From Bacteroidales bacterium (lineage in GTDB: Bacteria > Bacteroidota > Bacteroidia > Bacteroidales > Lentimicrobiaceae), in NCBI GenBank assembly GCA_016788045.1, contig JAEUTG010000058.1:1-64000 (forward strand): DNA of 64,000 bases. Direction: 5' to 3'. Below are positions 17,201 to 26,951 of this stretch, piece after piece. Position 1 is the first letter of the stretch; every line of letters begins with the position of its first letter. The translations under genes were made by a program, and so were the position numbers. The notes below the pieces were generated by a model that worked only from the letters and a program-made list of their open reading frames with translations, was not told the origin of the DNA and searched no databases.

Positions 17201-20200
17201 TTTTGAACGGATTGCCTCCCATATCTGATCGTAAAACTGCTTTTCATGTTTTCCCGACTTCAATAATTCGCCGGGAGTTCTGCCAATGGCTTCCCGGGTT
17301 GAGTAACCGGTTAGTTTTGAAAAAGCCGGATTAACCCATTGGATATGTCCTTCTGTATCAGTTATTATTATAGGGAGAGCAAACGATTCAAAAGCTGCAC
17401 TCTGCATTCTGAGTGCTGCTTCAGAAGCCTTTCGTGTTGTAATATCCCGGTATTGCCAGAGATGACCGAGAAGGGTGCTGTTCTGCCGGATAGGAATGTA
17501 GTCCCTCTCAAGTACCCGTCCATCGTTCAGATATAGTTCATCATTCAGCACTACATCCTTGATATTCAGTACTTCATCGATGCGATGAAGGAAACCATCC
17601 GGATCCTTCATCATGGTTTTGCTTTGCTCGGATGCCGTTGCGCAATCATAACCAATCATTTGTTCAGGAGTGGCCGGGATGTTGAATATATTGCAGAATG
17701 ACTGATTAACCAGGGTTATCTTACGGTATTCATTTTCAAAAAGGGTTCCTGCCTGAAGGTTCTGTATCAGGGTGCTGAGCTTTTGTAAAGCTTCCTGAAG
17801 TTCCACTTCTGCTTTCTTTCTGTCTGAAATTTCACGGATAATGGAGATCACTTCATCATCTGAAATGGCGATAATCCTGTTTTCATAATGGTTGTTTTCA
17901 TTGTTTACAAACAGCGAATATTCGAATTGCTCAACTTGTCCGGTTTCAAATGCTTTTTCAATCACTTCCATACTCTTCTCAACAAGCCCGGGAGGGAGAA
18001 TTGAACTGATTTTTTCACCGATCAGTTTTTCCTTGGGAACATACAGTGAAGAAGCTGTTTTAGTGTGGCAATCCAGTAGGGTACCATCGCGTTTGAGCCT
18101 GAACATCAGGTCAGGTACCGCATCGATAATTGCACGGTTTTCTGCTTCACTTTTCATCAGTGCATTTTCAGCCTGCTGACGTTCGTGAATGTCATGAATG
18201 ATGGAAAACAGCACCTGCTCCCCTTTGATCATAATAGGAGTGGAGTGCACCTCCACAGATCTGATCTCATCAGAAGCTGTACGGTGTTTGAAATTGAAAC
18301 AGTTACGCTCCTGTGAAAGCGCGATTTTTATTTCCTTCTTAACTTCTTCGAGGGTTAAAATGTTGATGTCTGAAATGAGGAGTTTTGATTCGCGTTTAAG
18401 GGGAAGTCCATAGTATTTCTCAGCGGCTTTGTTGGTTTCAAGAATTTCTCCCGTTGCAGGATTAACAAGCAGCATAACAGCGGCATGATTATAGAACATG
18501 CTGTGGAAGCGCTCCTCGCTTTCTCTGAGTGATTCAAGTGCTTTTCTTTCCGAAGTTATATCTGTAACCAATCCGATATATCCCTGGAATGTTTCATGGC
18601 CGTCAATGATTGAGCTGAGCATGATTCTGACAAATTTCTTCTGCCCGTCTTTACCTATCCAGGTCCATTCGGTTGTACTGCCTTTCATGTAGTCAATCAA
18701 GATCTCCCTTACTTCATGCTTCTGAAGATTGGTTTTGCCTGTCTTTTTGTAACAGAATTCTTTAATTTCATCCGTGTCGTGGAAACTTACCGGGGTCATG
18801 AGGCCAATGATCTCTTCAGCCTTGTAACCTGACATCAACTCTCCGGTTGGGTTAATCGTTTTAATTATTCCATCTGTACCTATCGTAATGATTGCAATGG
18901 GTGCATTGTCGAGAACAGCTTTCTGAAAAGTGTAGATTTCTTTTAGCTCTTTGGTTCTTTCATCAACTTTGTATTCGAGAAGATCTTTAGTATTGTTGAG
19001 TTCATTGAAGGCATTCTTCAAAACGGTGATATCCTCGAAAGTGGTGAATGCCTGATAGGGTTTATCCTCACCTTTTCTGAATTCCGGAATTGCATTCACC
19101 GTAATCCACCGGACCTTTTCTTCACCAGGATTATAAATTCCCATAACCGCGCTGTTTTCTTTCGATGTCTTCAGTGCAATCATTGCCGGATGGGTTTCCC
19201 GTGGGAAAGGCGTGCCATCTTCATGAATTGAATACCACAAGACTGATGTAGGGTCTTTACCCTGCATCTGCGCCAGACTCAGTCCGAGAATTTTTTCGGC
19301 TGCAGGGTTTGCATGGGTTACCATGCCTGTGAGATCCTGATAAATCACACCCTGTGCCATATTTTCAAAAAGTGACCTGAATTTTCGTTCACTTTCCCTG
19401 ATGATATCCTGTGCCTGTTTCTGCCTGGTAATGTCCTGAATCTGATAAATGAAGTGCATGGGCTTCTCTTCATGATCGTAAACCAGCGAAGCGCTGACCA
19501 ATGCCTGGATTATTTTCCCTGTCTTGTGCAGATATCTTTTTTCAAGCTGAAAAGTCCTGATCTTGCCCTGAAGCATCTGCTGTAATTGATCCGACTCCTT
19601 TTGCAGGTCATCAGGATGTGTATAATCCTGATGCATCTCAGTGAGAAGATCAGCCTCTGAATAACCAAGCATTTCATGAACAGCTTGATTGACCTTCAGC
19701 CACCTACCATGCGTAGAGATGAACGCCATCCCTATGGCTGAATAATTGAAGGCACTGGAAAGACGTTCTTCGCTTTCGCGTAACTTCCTTTCAGCTTCGG
19801 CCTTTACGATGATGGTGGCAAAATGATCGGCGATGGACTGTATTCTTGTTAGGTCGCGCCCGGTCATGGTGTCTTTGCTTCCCAATTCCAGAAAGCCGAC
19901 AATTCTTCCTTTTGAGATCATGGGAACCGCTGCCATTGATTGGTAGCCGATTATATCAGCGATAATGGGCAGTAGTTTTCTGACAAATAACTGAACAGTG
20001 GTTGACCAGGACGTTCCTTTAAGGTATCCAGCAAGCCTGCGTGCTACTGCTTTTTTCCCAACCGAAAGTAAACCTGACCTGCTTTTCCCTATTTCTGTGA
20101 AAGGATTTTCTGCATCCATGTCAAGTACGATGGACGGAATGGGCTTCCCGGTTAGTTTTTCAATTTTTTTTACAAGGTCTTCATTCAATGTATTTCCGAA

Positions 20201-21355
20201 CATCTTCAGTTCCCGCCGCTCGTCATCAGCGAGAAAAACTGACAGTAAATGGCTGTTGAACATTCTATTTAACTGTCTTGATATCAGGTCGATAATCGAT
20301 AATAAGTCATCATTGGTATTGGCAGCTTCATTGATGAGTCTCATTAACTGAAGGTCGGTATTTCGCAATTTCAGCTCTTCACTGTCTTTTTTATGGGTAT
20401 CAATATCAAACAGCGCACCGAGAATCTGCAGTGGTTTTCCGGTATCATCTGTTTTAAATACTTTGACCTGATGCCGCATCCATTTCCAGGTATCCTTAAA
20501 CTTTATCCTGATTTCAGTATCCCTAAGTTCAATACTCTTTTGGTTATCAGGAACCTCCGTGTTAACAACAGATACCTGTATGTCATCAGGGTGGATAAGC
20601 TTCACTATATCATTAAATTGAAGGGCTCTGTTTATGTCGTTTATTTCGCCAAAGAACTGCCTGTGCATGTCGTTTGTCCAGATGTTTTCACCCTTAACAA
20701 AATCATAAAGGTAAAGCAGGGCAGGGGTTGAATTTGCTATTGCGCAAGCGAAAAATTCACTTTCCTTCAGTGCATTCTCTGCTTTTTTCCATCGGGTGAT
20801 GTCCGAAACATTCAGCAGTATATTCTTCTGATCGCCTGATAATGTTCCCGCAAGGCAAGTCCAGAAGCAAGGTTCAACGCAGTTTTTGAGCTCCACGTCA
20901 CATGATTGAGGGCTAACCCCCTTCGATAACGCCTCAACGAATTCATTAAAAACCGGGAGACTTTCATCTGTAATAAATTCCTTGAAGCTGGACCGGATTA
21001 ACAAACTTTTTTCTTGGCCAAGCATTGTCGCACCCGCATGGTTCAGTTCTTCGATTTCTCCATTCTTGTTCAGCGTAAAACAGGCTGAAGGGGCAAAATC
21101 AAAAAGACTGCTGAGTTGCGCCTTTTCCTGTTCAAATTCCTGATTGACCGATTGAAGTTCTTCGATCCTTGATTCAAGCATTGTCTGTTTTGCCTGCAAC
21201 ACCTGAACCAGCTTCCGGAGTTCTGCTTCTGATTGAGAAGCCAACCCGGCTGAAGTTTTCTGTGTGAACAGATCTTCTGCATTTTTGGGTAGGCTGGCTG
21301 AACTGTCGGGATTGCTGGTTTTTTTGCTCATGTGGCCTTTAATTTGTTGTTTCAA
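14252..21355 (-). CDS. Giant multi-PAS/GAF hybrid histidine kinase
   Basis: A 2367-residue cytoplasmic sensor kinase with no membrane segment or signal peptide. After a coiled coil (about 40-80) I count twelve PAS/PAC units, recognised by the repeated ending D-I-T/S-x-R-K and by N-terminal lines such as FRSLFENMAQGVIYQD. Two GAF domains interrupt them: one after the second PAS (about 345-520), one after the tenth (about 1590-1755, with EWCNEGI). HisKA (histidine in RMSHELRTPMNS) is near 2030, HATPase (NLLNNAVKYN, DTGNGI, GTGLGL) near 2140-2250, and a C-terminal REC (LYIEDN, LLDLDLP, TKPLD) follows. It would integrate many soluble signals (redox, small ligands, unknown) and pass phosphate to its own receiver and perhaps to the REC-kinase encoded 24 nt downstream. 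Confidence 0.92.
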   Translation of the reverse strand: MKQQIKGHMSKKTSNPDSSASLPKNAEDLFTQKTSAGLASQSEAELRKLVQVLQAKQTMLESRIEELQSVNQEFEQEKAQLSSLFDFAPSACFTLNKNGEIEELNHAGATMLGQEKSLLIRSSFKEFITDESLPVFNEFVEALSKGVSPQSCDVELKNCVEPCFWTCLAGTLSGDQKNILLNVSDITRWKKAENALKESEFFACAIANSTPALLYLYDFVKGENIWTNDMHRQFFGEINDINRALQFNDIVKLIHPDDIQVSVVNTEVPDNQKSIELRDTEIRIKFKDTWKWMRHQVKVFKTDDTGKPLQILGALFDIDTHKKDSEELKLRNTDLQLMRLINEAANTNDDLLSIIDLISRQLNRMFNSHLLSVFLADDERRELKMFGNTLNEDLVKKIEKLTGKPIPSIVLDMDAENPFTEIGKSRSGLLSVGKKAVARRLAGYLKGTSWSTTVQLFVRKLLPIIADIIGYQSMAAVPMISKGRIVGFLELGSKDTMTGRDLTRIQSIADHFATIIVKAEAERKLRESEERLSSAFNYSAIGMAFISTHGRWLKVNQAVHEMLGYSEADLLTEMHQDYTHPDDLQKESDQLQQMLQGKIRTFQLEKRYLHKTGKIIQALVSASLVYDHEEKPMHFIYQIQDITRQKQAQDIIRESERKFRSLFENMAQGVIYQDLTGMVTHANPAAEKILGLSLAQMQGKDPTSVLWYSIHEDGTPFPRETHPAMIALKTSKENSAVMGIYNPGEEKVRWITVNAIPEFRKGEDKPYQAFTTFEDITVLKNAFNELNNTKDLLEYKVDERTKELKEIYTFQKAVLDNAPIAIITIGTDGIIKTINPTGELMSGYKAEEIIGLMTPVSFHDTDEIKEFCYKKTGKTNLQKHEVREILIDYMKGSTTEWTWIGKDGQKKFVRIMLSSIIDGHETFQGYIGLVTDITSERKALESLRESEERFHSMFYNHAAVMLLVNPATGEILETNKAAEKYYGLPLKRESKLLISDINILTLEEVKKEIKIALSQERNCFNFKHRTASDEIRSVEVHSTPIMIKGEQVLFSIIHDIHERQQAENALMKSEAENRAIIDAVPDLMFRLKRDGTLLDCHTKTASSLYVPKEKLIGEKISSILPPGLVEKSMEVIEKAFETGQVEQFEYSLFVNNENNHYENRIIAISDDEVISIIREISDRKKAEVELQEALQKLSTLIQNLQAGTLFENEYRKITLVNQSFCNIFNIPATPEQMIGYDCATASEQSKTMMKDPDGFLHRIDEVLNIKDVVLNDELYLNDGRVLERDYIPIRQNSTLLGHLWQYRDITTRKASEAALRMQSAAFESFALPIIITDTEGHIQWVNPAFSKLTGYSTREAIGRTPGELLKSGKHEKQFYDQIWEAIRSKKVWSGELINRRKDGSFYFEEETITPVLDSQGEISSFIAIKIDITERKKLYQELADEKRRLDDIIKGTNSGTWEWNIRTSETTFNRQWAEMIGYTLEEISPTTIETWMNFAHPDDLKLSGELLDKHFRGETDYYMCETRMKHKNGEWIWVLDKGRVHMWDKDGKPVLMSGTHQEITDRKRASEFEGELLQQSLQLTGIPASEIEPALNMALGRIGSFLNADRAYIFELNAEGDTMSNTYEWCNEGINSEIDKLKDLPCEIFPKWMETLKQQENILIPSVKDLTDEWQTEREILEPQGIQSLVIIPLLLDNTLIGFVGLDSVLNSKEYKESEINILKVWGNMLAGLINYQRKESYIALMRQNYETFFNTIDDFLFVLDSQGKMIHINNTVNKRLGYNSDELLGNTVLMVHPENRRDEAGRIVGEMLTGMADFCPVPLVTRSGEYIPVETRVKHGFWDGKPVIFGVSKDISKIKLSEEKFSKAFQSNSAMMAISAPDGTFMEVNDTFILKLGFEREEIIGKNAIDLNLFENPAMQSVLTNLLVRKSSVRDIELRIKTKSGNEITGLFSGELITIGEKKSLLTMLVDISERKLAEAEILKAKSEAEKANLAKSEFLSRMSHELRTPMNSILGFAQLMEMGPLSPKQQKGVSHILNNGEHLLALINEVLDISGIEAGRQALTLEPLQLAPILKELIDTIQVAAGKREITVSIADTPANDLYALSDRLRLKQVMINLLNNAVKYNNTGGKITVTTSLEQSNEQERKQVRISVSDTGNGIKPEDIGKLFQPFERIGADKTETEGTGLGLMVVKKLTEAMGGKVGVESTLNEGTTFWIELQVAEPSDSNEIQKHEAHDTAAPAITQDNTVLYIEDNRSNIELVEAILTEHRPHVRLVTSMYGKQTLNLIRKHKPAMVLLDLDLPDMQGIDVLKELMNIDSVKNLPIIIISADAMPLQIEKLMEAGAVAYITKPLDVFQFMKTIDQYVKIY

Positions 21356-22104
21356 CTGTTTGATACAGGAACTGAAGATTTGAATGGTATAGCGTATCAG
21401 GTAATGAACCCTGACGTATTAATGGGTATCCGGATAACTGCGTTTTTATACTCCTGGTGGTATTCAATATGAGTTTCCGGAAATTTTGCATTCCGGGTGG
21501 TACTGAAAAGGTGCTAAGGGGTAGAACTCTGACAAAAGGCTCAGGAAGCGTTTTTACTGTGAAAAGAGAAAGTGTTGTCAGACTTTGCAGAAGGGCTGTA
21601 AATTTAAAGAGATACCAGCCCCTCAGGTATGCGTAATCCTGTATAGGGTGGTACACAGGGGGGCTGTTTGAAGAGTTTATTACCGGGCTGTTTTTTATTA
21701 AGGTAAATGTTAGCCCGTTGTTTCTGCAGATACCTTTTGCTAAACACTTCATAGTTTGTTTCCGGAAAAATAATACAAAACCGGCCATCGGCCTTGTCCC
21801 CTTTAAGATCTTATAGTAATCCGAGTTTCAGAGTCGGGAACAGCAAAAAAGCCAATAGCCGGTTTAGTTTTAACAAGAAAGCAAAACATTCAAATGAGAA
21901 AATCTGTTGTCATCAACCAATAGTATATTTCCGGAATGTAAAAAAGTAATCGGTGTAATGAAAAAAATGCAGGAATATTTTACAAATATTTCTGCTAACC
22001 AATATATATGTAAAAATAATTTACATCTGCTTGCTATCCGGACAGGGAGTTCCCCTGGTCGATTCGTAGGAGCTTGGTGGTGTCAGTATGAAATTTTCGG
22101 GGAC
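21356..22104. other. 749-nt intergenic region upstream of the giant kinase
   Basis: Lies between the stop of the C39-like secreted protein and the start of the giant kinase. It holds a minus-strand terminator at 21961-21995. The remainder shows no promoter consensus, no RNA gene and no convincing coding frame. An open 149-codon minus-strand frame (21339-21788) has unnatural composition and overlaps the kinase start. Confidence 0.5.
21961..21995 (-). terminator. Terminator after the C39-like secreted protein
   Basis: A 12-bp stem (21969-21980 with 21984-21995, one G-U pair, 3-nt loop). On the minus strand the hairpin is followed by a short spacer and seven T (plus-strand A-run 21961-21967). 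It lies about 110 nt beyond the gene stop at 22105. Confidence 0.7.
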
Positions 22105-24336
22105 TCATGGTTTAACGGTTCCGACATAAGCTCCGGCATTGTTGTCAACCACTGTCATATCGCTGGTATCCACGATGCCATCACCATTTACATCTGTTTC
22201 AGTATATCCTGAAACGTAGTCAGAGGCATCGTTGTCAACGGGTGTCATATCACCGGTATCCAGGGTTCCGTCCTGATTCACATCACCTCCGTAAAGACAA
22301 TAGCGGCTGCCTTTGAAAATGACATTACCGCCAAAGGTTTTGGTGGAGGCATCTGAAAAATTATAAATGATGGATCCGGTATTGAATGGCAGGGGAACAG
22401 CAGACCATGACTCAATGCTGTTGCGGTGATTGATCACAATATAATAGTTGCCGGAGAAAGCAGAGGGTATCTGCAGCGAGAGTTGACCGTTCTGATTGAG
22501 CGGTACATTATCGGCTTCAAAAACAATTGCATACGGTGCAGCGGCGTTGGCCAGGCTAACCTTTACTTCGTCAGCAACACTGCCCGGAAAATGAAAGCCG
22601 GAGTCGTCCTGCGCTTTGTTCATCACTCCGCCCGATTCGTTCATCAGCCCTTCCAGAAAAAGGGTAAGCTGAATGGTTTTCAAGGCTGAAGGGTTATCCA
22701 CAATTACAGTGTAATCTTCTGTTTCCCCGTATTCCACGGTCCCGCAAGGTACAATATCCCCGGTGTAAAGTATCCTCACCCTGAGTCTGGTGGGTCCATT
22801 CATGGCATCAGCAGGAGGGGTGATGGTTCCGGAAAACGGGTAACCGATCATGGCATAATACTCACCTTCGTCATCAAAATCGAGGTCCTGATTCCAGTCT
22901 GCCCAGGCTCCGCACTGATCGCCTGTATACCAGATGCCTGTGGTTGCGGATATGGAATAATTCTCTCCTGCAACTACGGTCGTTGAAAGGTTTGTATAAT
23001 CTGTATATCCATTGGTACCACATCCCGATGTATTGGCTATCGTGTTAAAAGTAAAGTCCTGAATAAATTCATCACACGAAGCAGACACATCACAATAATC
23101 AGGTTCTTCCACCAGGATGTAACTGTTTTTAACTTCAGTATCATTTCCATTGGCATTCGTAACTGTTAATGAGACAGCATATACGCCTGCACTATTATAG
23201 GATACGGTTGGATTCTGCAGTGACGAAGTGGCTGGTGTACCCCCTTCAAACACCCACTGCCAGCTGCTGGGATTTCCGGATGACAAATCGATAAAATCAA
23301 CACTGCCTCCCGTCAGCAACTGGGTTGGCGTGCCTGAGAAATTTGCAATGGGAGGCGCATTGAGCGCGAATAGTTCCAGAACCGATACTCCCCACTGGTC
23401 CATTCCGGCGTATTCACCTCCCCAGATCATAGAGTGGTCAGAATAATCCCAGGTGTCGTGAAGGTAAACGGTCTGCGAAGCTTCTTCGTAGCCAAATCCC
23501 AGCATGGTGTGCCCTGAAACCTGAATAAGCACCGGACGCCCGTTATCAATTTCGTTCATGTACTGTTCAAAAGTGAAACCAAGGGTGTTCCCGTTTTCAC
23601 CATAAATAAGCTGAGTATAATTCTGAACAACCGTATAACCCCGCGATTCGAAAAACTGCCGCATACCGTGGCAGCCATCCTTTGCACCGGGCTCGCTGCC
23701 CGAATAGTCATAAATCGGACTGCCGTCACTATAGAAAAAGAAGGTAGTGGAGCCATCAGAATTCCCGTAAGCTGACTGATTGGTTCCCATAAAGTCCCCA
23801 AGGCAATCTTCGTTGGTATGAGGTGTCCAGCCATTGGTGATGTAAGGATCGGGATTTTCGCTCCCGTATTGCACCCAAAAATCATCCACATGACCATTGG
23901 TGGTTCGGCCATCCAGGTTAAGCATGGTCGCACTCAGCGGGCATAAGTCGCGGATTTCACCATTGATGGTGACGGTGCCCCATGAACTGTTGTTCATCGG
24001 CATTACACCTCCGTTGGTCGGGCCGGTATAAACATCAGAATATCCGTTGTTGTCGTAAAATCCGCCTGCCATAGCTGCTGCGGTAGCCGAACAGCCAAAC
24101 GACCAGCTGAAAGCCGGTACACTGCCCAGTATCACAGCGCTTTTAGGGATACTCACCACCGGAGCCTTGTAACCGGCCGGCGGTTTTACCGGAGTGGTAA
24201 CCGAGATGATTTCTTTGCCTGAAGCATCGGTTAACCTGCCAGAAATATAACGTTCCCAGGATGTCTGGCCGGTCTGGCTGTAAAGTGGTTGAATCATTGC
24301 TGAAACAGCCAGCAGCATTAAACAGATTTTTTTCAT
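22105..24336 (-). CDS. Secreted C39-like peptidase with PKD, GEVED and dockerin-like repeats
   Basis: A 743-residue exported multidomain protein. Residues 1-20 are a signal peptide (cut near LYS-QT). Residues about 65-330 look like a C39-type papain-fold peptidase: a cysteine in WSFGCSATAAAMAGG, histidine in SGHTMLGFGY and an aspartate in LHDTWDY. A PKD domain follows (about 332-410, PIANFSGTP), then a GEVED domain (about 430-550, ADWNQDLDFDDEGEYY and GETEDYTV). The last 190 residues end with two dockerin-like calcium loops (DVNQDGTLDTGDMT and DVNGDGIVDTSDMT). The C-terminal module closely matches that of the next secreted protein (both have YxVINHRNSIExWSAVPL). Likely a surface or secreted protease; substrate unknown. 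Domain edges are rough. Confidence 0.85.
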   Translation of the reverse strand: MKKICLMLLAVSAMIQPLYSQTGQTSWERYISGRLTDASGKEIISVTTPVKPPAGYKAPVVSIPKSAVILGSVPAFSWSFGCSATAAAMAGGFYDNNGYSDVYTGPTNGGVMPMNNSSWGTVTINGEIRDLCPLSATMLNLDGRTTNGHVDDFWVQYGSENPDPYITNGWTPHTNEDCLGDFMGTNQSAYGNSDGSTTFFFYSDGSPIYDYSGSEPGAKDGCHGMRQFFESRGYTVVQNYTQLIYGENGNTLGFTFEQYMNEIDNGRPVLIQVSGHTMLGFGYEEASQTVYLHDTWDYSDHSMIWGGEYAGMDQWGVSVLELFALNAPPIANFSGTPTQLLTGGSVDFIDLSSGNPSSWQWVFEGGTPATSSLQNPTVSYNSAGVYAVSLTVTNANGNDTEVKNSYILVEEPDYCDVSASCDEFIQDFTFNTIANTSGCGTNGYTDYTNLSTTVVAGENYSISATTGIWYTGDQCGAWADWNQDLDFDDEGEYYAMIGYPFSGTITPPADAMNGPTRLRVRILYTGDIVPCGTVEYGETEDYTVIVDNPSALKTIQLTLFLEGLMNESGGVMNKAQDDSGFHFPGSVADEVKVSLANAAAPYAIVFEADNVPLNQNGQLSLQIPSAFSGNYYIVINHRNSIESWSAVPLPFNTGSIIYNFSDASTKTFGGNVIFKGSRYCLYGGDVNQDGTLDTGDMTPVDNDASDYVSGYTETDVNGDGIVDTSDMTVVDNNAGAYVGTVKP

Positions 24337-24550
24337 CGTATGATTTTATCTAATTGACTGCTTCGGAAAAGTCTGCATTTTTCCGGCAAATCAACGTATG
24401 GCTGACATAGTCCGGTTGCTGGTATAATATGTAAAGTGCAGATTAACAAGATGCCGGGTTGAAAAGGTTCTATGACCTTATCCTTAGCTAAATTAATCGA
24501 TTGATCAGCATTTGTCAACCGCTATGTGTTAATTCTTTGTCAATTTCAGC

Positions 24551-26785
24551 TCAGGGCCTGATTGTCATAATATATTGGTAAGAATTGTTTTCTGTTAGGG
24601 TAAAATCGGTGGTGTCAATGAGTCCGTCACCATTAACATCGCCCGGCAGATAACCTGTCTGGTAGAGGGCCGATCCGTTGTCTATTTCAGTCATATCCCC
24701 TGAATCTATGGCTCCGTTCTGATCGGGGTCGCCACAGTAAATGGCATACGTGCCGGGTAAAACCTCTTTCAGGTTGTTGCCATAGGCTTTTCCGGCAGCA
24801 TCAGTAAAATTATATATGGTAGAATCGCCGGTAAAGTGCAGAGGAACAGCGGACCAGGTTTCTATGCTGTTCCGGTGATTAATCACGAGGTAATAAGTCT
24901 GGGTTGAATCCGGGATAAACGGCAACATCACAGCGCATGAGCCATTGGTCAGCAACTCAACATTCTTATTCTGATAAAGCAAAGCCTGTGAGTTTTCTGA
25001 TTCAAAAAGGCTTACACTTACCATATCGGCGATGTCTCCCGGATACATTTCCCCAATCTGGTTGCGGGCCTTCAGCATCAGGCCGGTTTGCGGATTGAAA
25101 AGGCTTTCAAGCATCAGATTGACACTGATGCGGTGACTTGCAGGACCGACAGAGCCGTTGTGGTAGAAATCTTCGTACGGGCTGTCGTTGGGCGTAAGGT
25201 AGTAGAGTTTCTGAAAACTGCAGTCAGTGAAAGTCAGGTCAGAATACCCGGAATTATAGGTAAAAATCAGATCAAACATCTTCGTGCTGTCGGGGAGTGT
25301 GATGTAATTATCGCTGGTATAGCCGATCATCACGGTCCAGGTGCTTTTTCCTCTGGTCTGATGAAGTCCCATAGGTTCCCATCCCGGGATATAGTCAACA
25401 AATCCCTGATAAGTCAACACTTCAGGATCATATTCAATGCTGTAATAACCGAAAGAGATGTATTCGTAGTCTGACACGAATACCGGCACGTTTACGGTTT
25501 CACCGGGCTCAGCCCTGATGTTCCCGATGGAAGACACCGGGGCATCACCAGCCTGCATGCTGCTGCAGATTGCGTAATTTTCAGAAAGTCCGGAAGTATT
25601 GATGTTCAACATAACAACAGGGACAGCAGAATAGGGATTGCAGGTCCGTCCGTATAGCACAATCGTATCAATCACACCGTTTTCAGGGCTCAGGGTGAGG
25701 GTTCCGGAGAATCCTCCATCCGGTGATAGCGAAATTTCCCCTTCGTCCATAAAATCTGTGCAGTAAAATGTGACATCACCGGCAATTCCCGTGGCAAAGA
25801 AAGTAAAGGGTACAGCAGGGCCACAGCCGGTAAAAATGCCGGTATCCAGACAAACATATTGCGGAGGATCGAAACCAAAAACCGGTTGGGCAGGGGCTAT
25901 GCTTCCATTGTAATAATAGTCTTCATAAGGCTCATCGGCAGGAGTCAGCCCCCAGGCATTCGTGAAAAAACAATCTCCGGTAAAACTGATCGGTGCACTT
26001 CCTGAGATGTACGAAAAACGTAGTTCCAGCAAGGGTACATTCACCGGAAAAGAAAAGTAAAAGCCGGGATCGTTGTCCAGGTCAAGAATCAACACACTTA
26101 ATTCATCGCTGATCTGAACAGGCTGAAGGTCCGGCGGAAGGTTGCTGAGTACCTGGGGAGGAAGTAGTCCGGAGAACTCTACGGAATTAAATGAAAGCAC
26201 ATTGTGATTAAATTCAATGCTGTAGTAGGCCCTGGAAATATTGCTGAAGTTTTCAGTTGTTAAAGCAACACTGATTTCTGAACCGGGAAATCCAAATACA
26301 TCGGACAGGATAGAGCCTGGTGCCTCACCCGGCACTGGGATCAGCGAAACAGTTACAGTTTTGAGAAGGCCTGAACCAGAATTGAGAATTACCGCTGTTT
26401 GTTCAGGAGCCGTGGTGTTTTCAGGGCAGTTTCTGACATAAATCACCGTTGCAGCCAGCGAGCCCCCAACCGGAGGGATGCTGAGACAGCTGCTGAAACC
26501 TCCATCCGGGGAAAACGAAACTTCCGCGTTACCAAAAAGGGTATCGGGTTTGATCATTACATCAGAAGTCAGATTTATGCCAGAAATGGTATAACTCAGC
26601 GGAGGTGCACAGGAACCGATATAATTACCCGGTTGTGAAAGGTGATCAGTACTGACAAACAACTGAGGTTCAGATTCGGGAACTTCTGTGATGTGTGTAA
26701 GGCCTGATGAAGGCTTGCCTGATGCAATCATTGCGAATACCAGAACAGGAAATAATGCAAACAGAATCAGTTTTGTATGTTTCAT
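24551..26785 (-). CDS. Secreted protein with cohesin-like domains and dockerin-like end
   Basis: A 744-residue exported protein: signal peptide 1-23, then two similar halves. Each half has a beta-sandwich segment with the repeated phrase LSPDGGFSGTLT or FSPDGGFSSCLS and then a cohesin-like domain (about 155-295 and 415-550) with the lines AYYSIEFNHNVLSFNSVEF and GYYSIEYDPEVLTY. Each cohesin-like domain ends in a similar tail (TPADEPYEDYYYNGSI / TPNDSPYEDFYHNGSV). Residues about 555-744 form the same C-terminal module as in the upstream-encoded C39-like protein, with paired loops DPDQNGAIDSGDMT and DVNGDGLIDTTDFT. It therefore carries both a cohesin-like and a dockerin-like part. Assembly on the surface through such contacts is an inference. 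The two genes are 214 nt apart on the same strand. Confidence 0.82.
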   Translation of the reverse strand: MKHTKLILFALFPVLVFAMIASGKPSSGLTHITEVPESEPQLFVSTDHLSQPGNYIGSCAPPLSYTISGINLTSDVMIKPDTLFGNAEVSFSPDGGFSSCLSIPPVGGSLAATVIYVRNCPENTTAPEQTAVILNSGSGLLKTVTVSLIPVPGEAPGSILSDVFGFPGSEISVALTTENFSNISRAYYSIEFNHNVLSFNSVEFSGLLPPQVLSNLPPDLQPVQISDELSVLILDLDNDPGFYFSFPVNVPLLELRFSYISGSAPISFTGDCFFTNAWGLTPADEPYEDYYYNGSIAPAQPVFGFDPPQYVCLDTGIFTGCGPAVPFTFFATGIAGDVTFYCTDFMDEGEISLSPDGGFSGTLTLSPENGVIDTIVLYGRTCNPYSAVPVVMLNINTSGLSENYAICSSMQAGDAPVSSIGNIRAEPGETVNVPVFVSDYEYISFGYYSIEYDPEVLTYQGFVDYIPGWEPMGLHQTRGKSTWTVMIGYTSDNYITLPDSTKMFDLIFTYNSGYSDLTFTDCSFQKLYYLTPNDSPYEDFYHNGSVGPASHRISVNLMLESLFNPQTGLMLKARNQIGEMYPGDIADMVSVSLFESENSQALLYQNKNVELLTNGSCAVMLPFIPDSTQTYYLVINHRNSIETWSAVPLHFTGDSTIYNFTDAAGKAYGNNLKEVLPGTYAIYCGDPDQNGAIDSGDMTEIDNGSALYQTGYLPGDVNGDGLIDTTDFTLTENNSYQYIMTIRP

Positions 26786-26943
26786 CTGATCATGGTTTGA
26801 ATGCTGAATTCAGGGCTATGCTCAAGTCACATCAGGATGCCAATTCAGCAGAATTAATGTAATAGCAGACAGCTTTCCCTAAAATCGGGCTATACAATGG
26901 TTTAATTTCCGGATAAATATAGTAGTTTTCCAGTTTTGCGTGA

Positions 26944-26951
26944 CAAAGGTA
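26944..26951 (-). promoter_or_regulatory. -7 element of the cohesin-like gene
   Basis: TACCTTTG on the minus strand, a TAnnTTTG match. The leader to the start at 26785 would be about 150 nt. Confidence 0.55.

Noticed and set aside
21339..21788. 149-codon minus-strand frame
   Set aside because: Odd composition, no start or promoter context, no recognisable motif, and its end lies inside the giant kinase start region.
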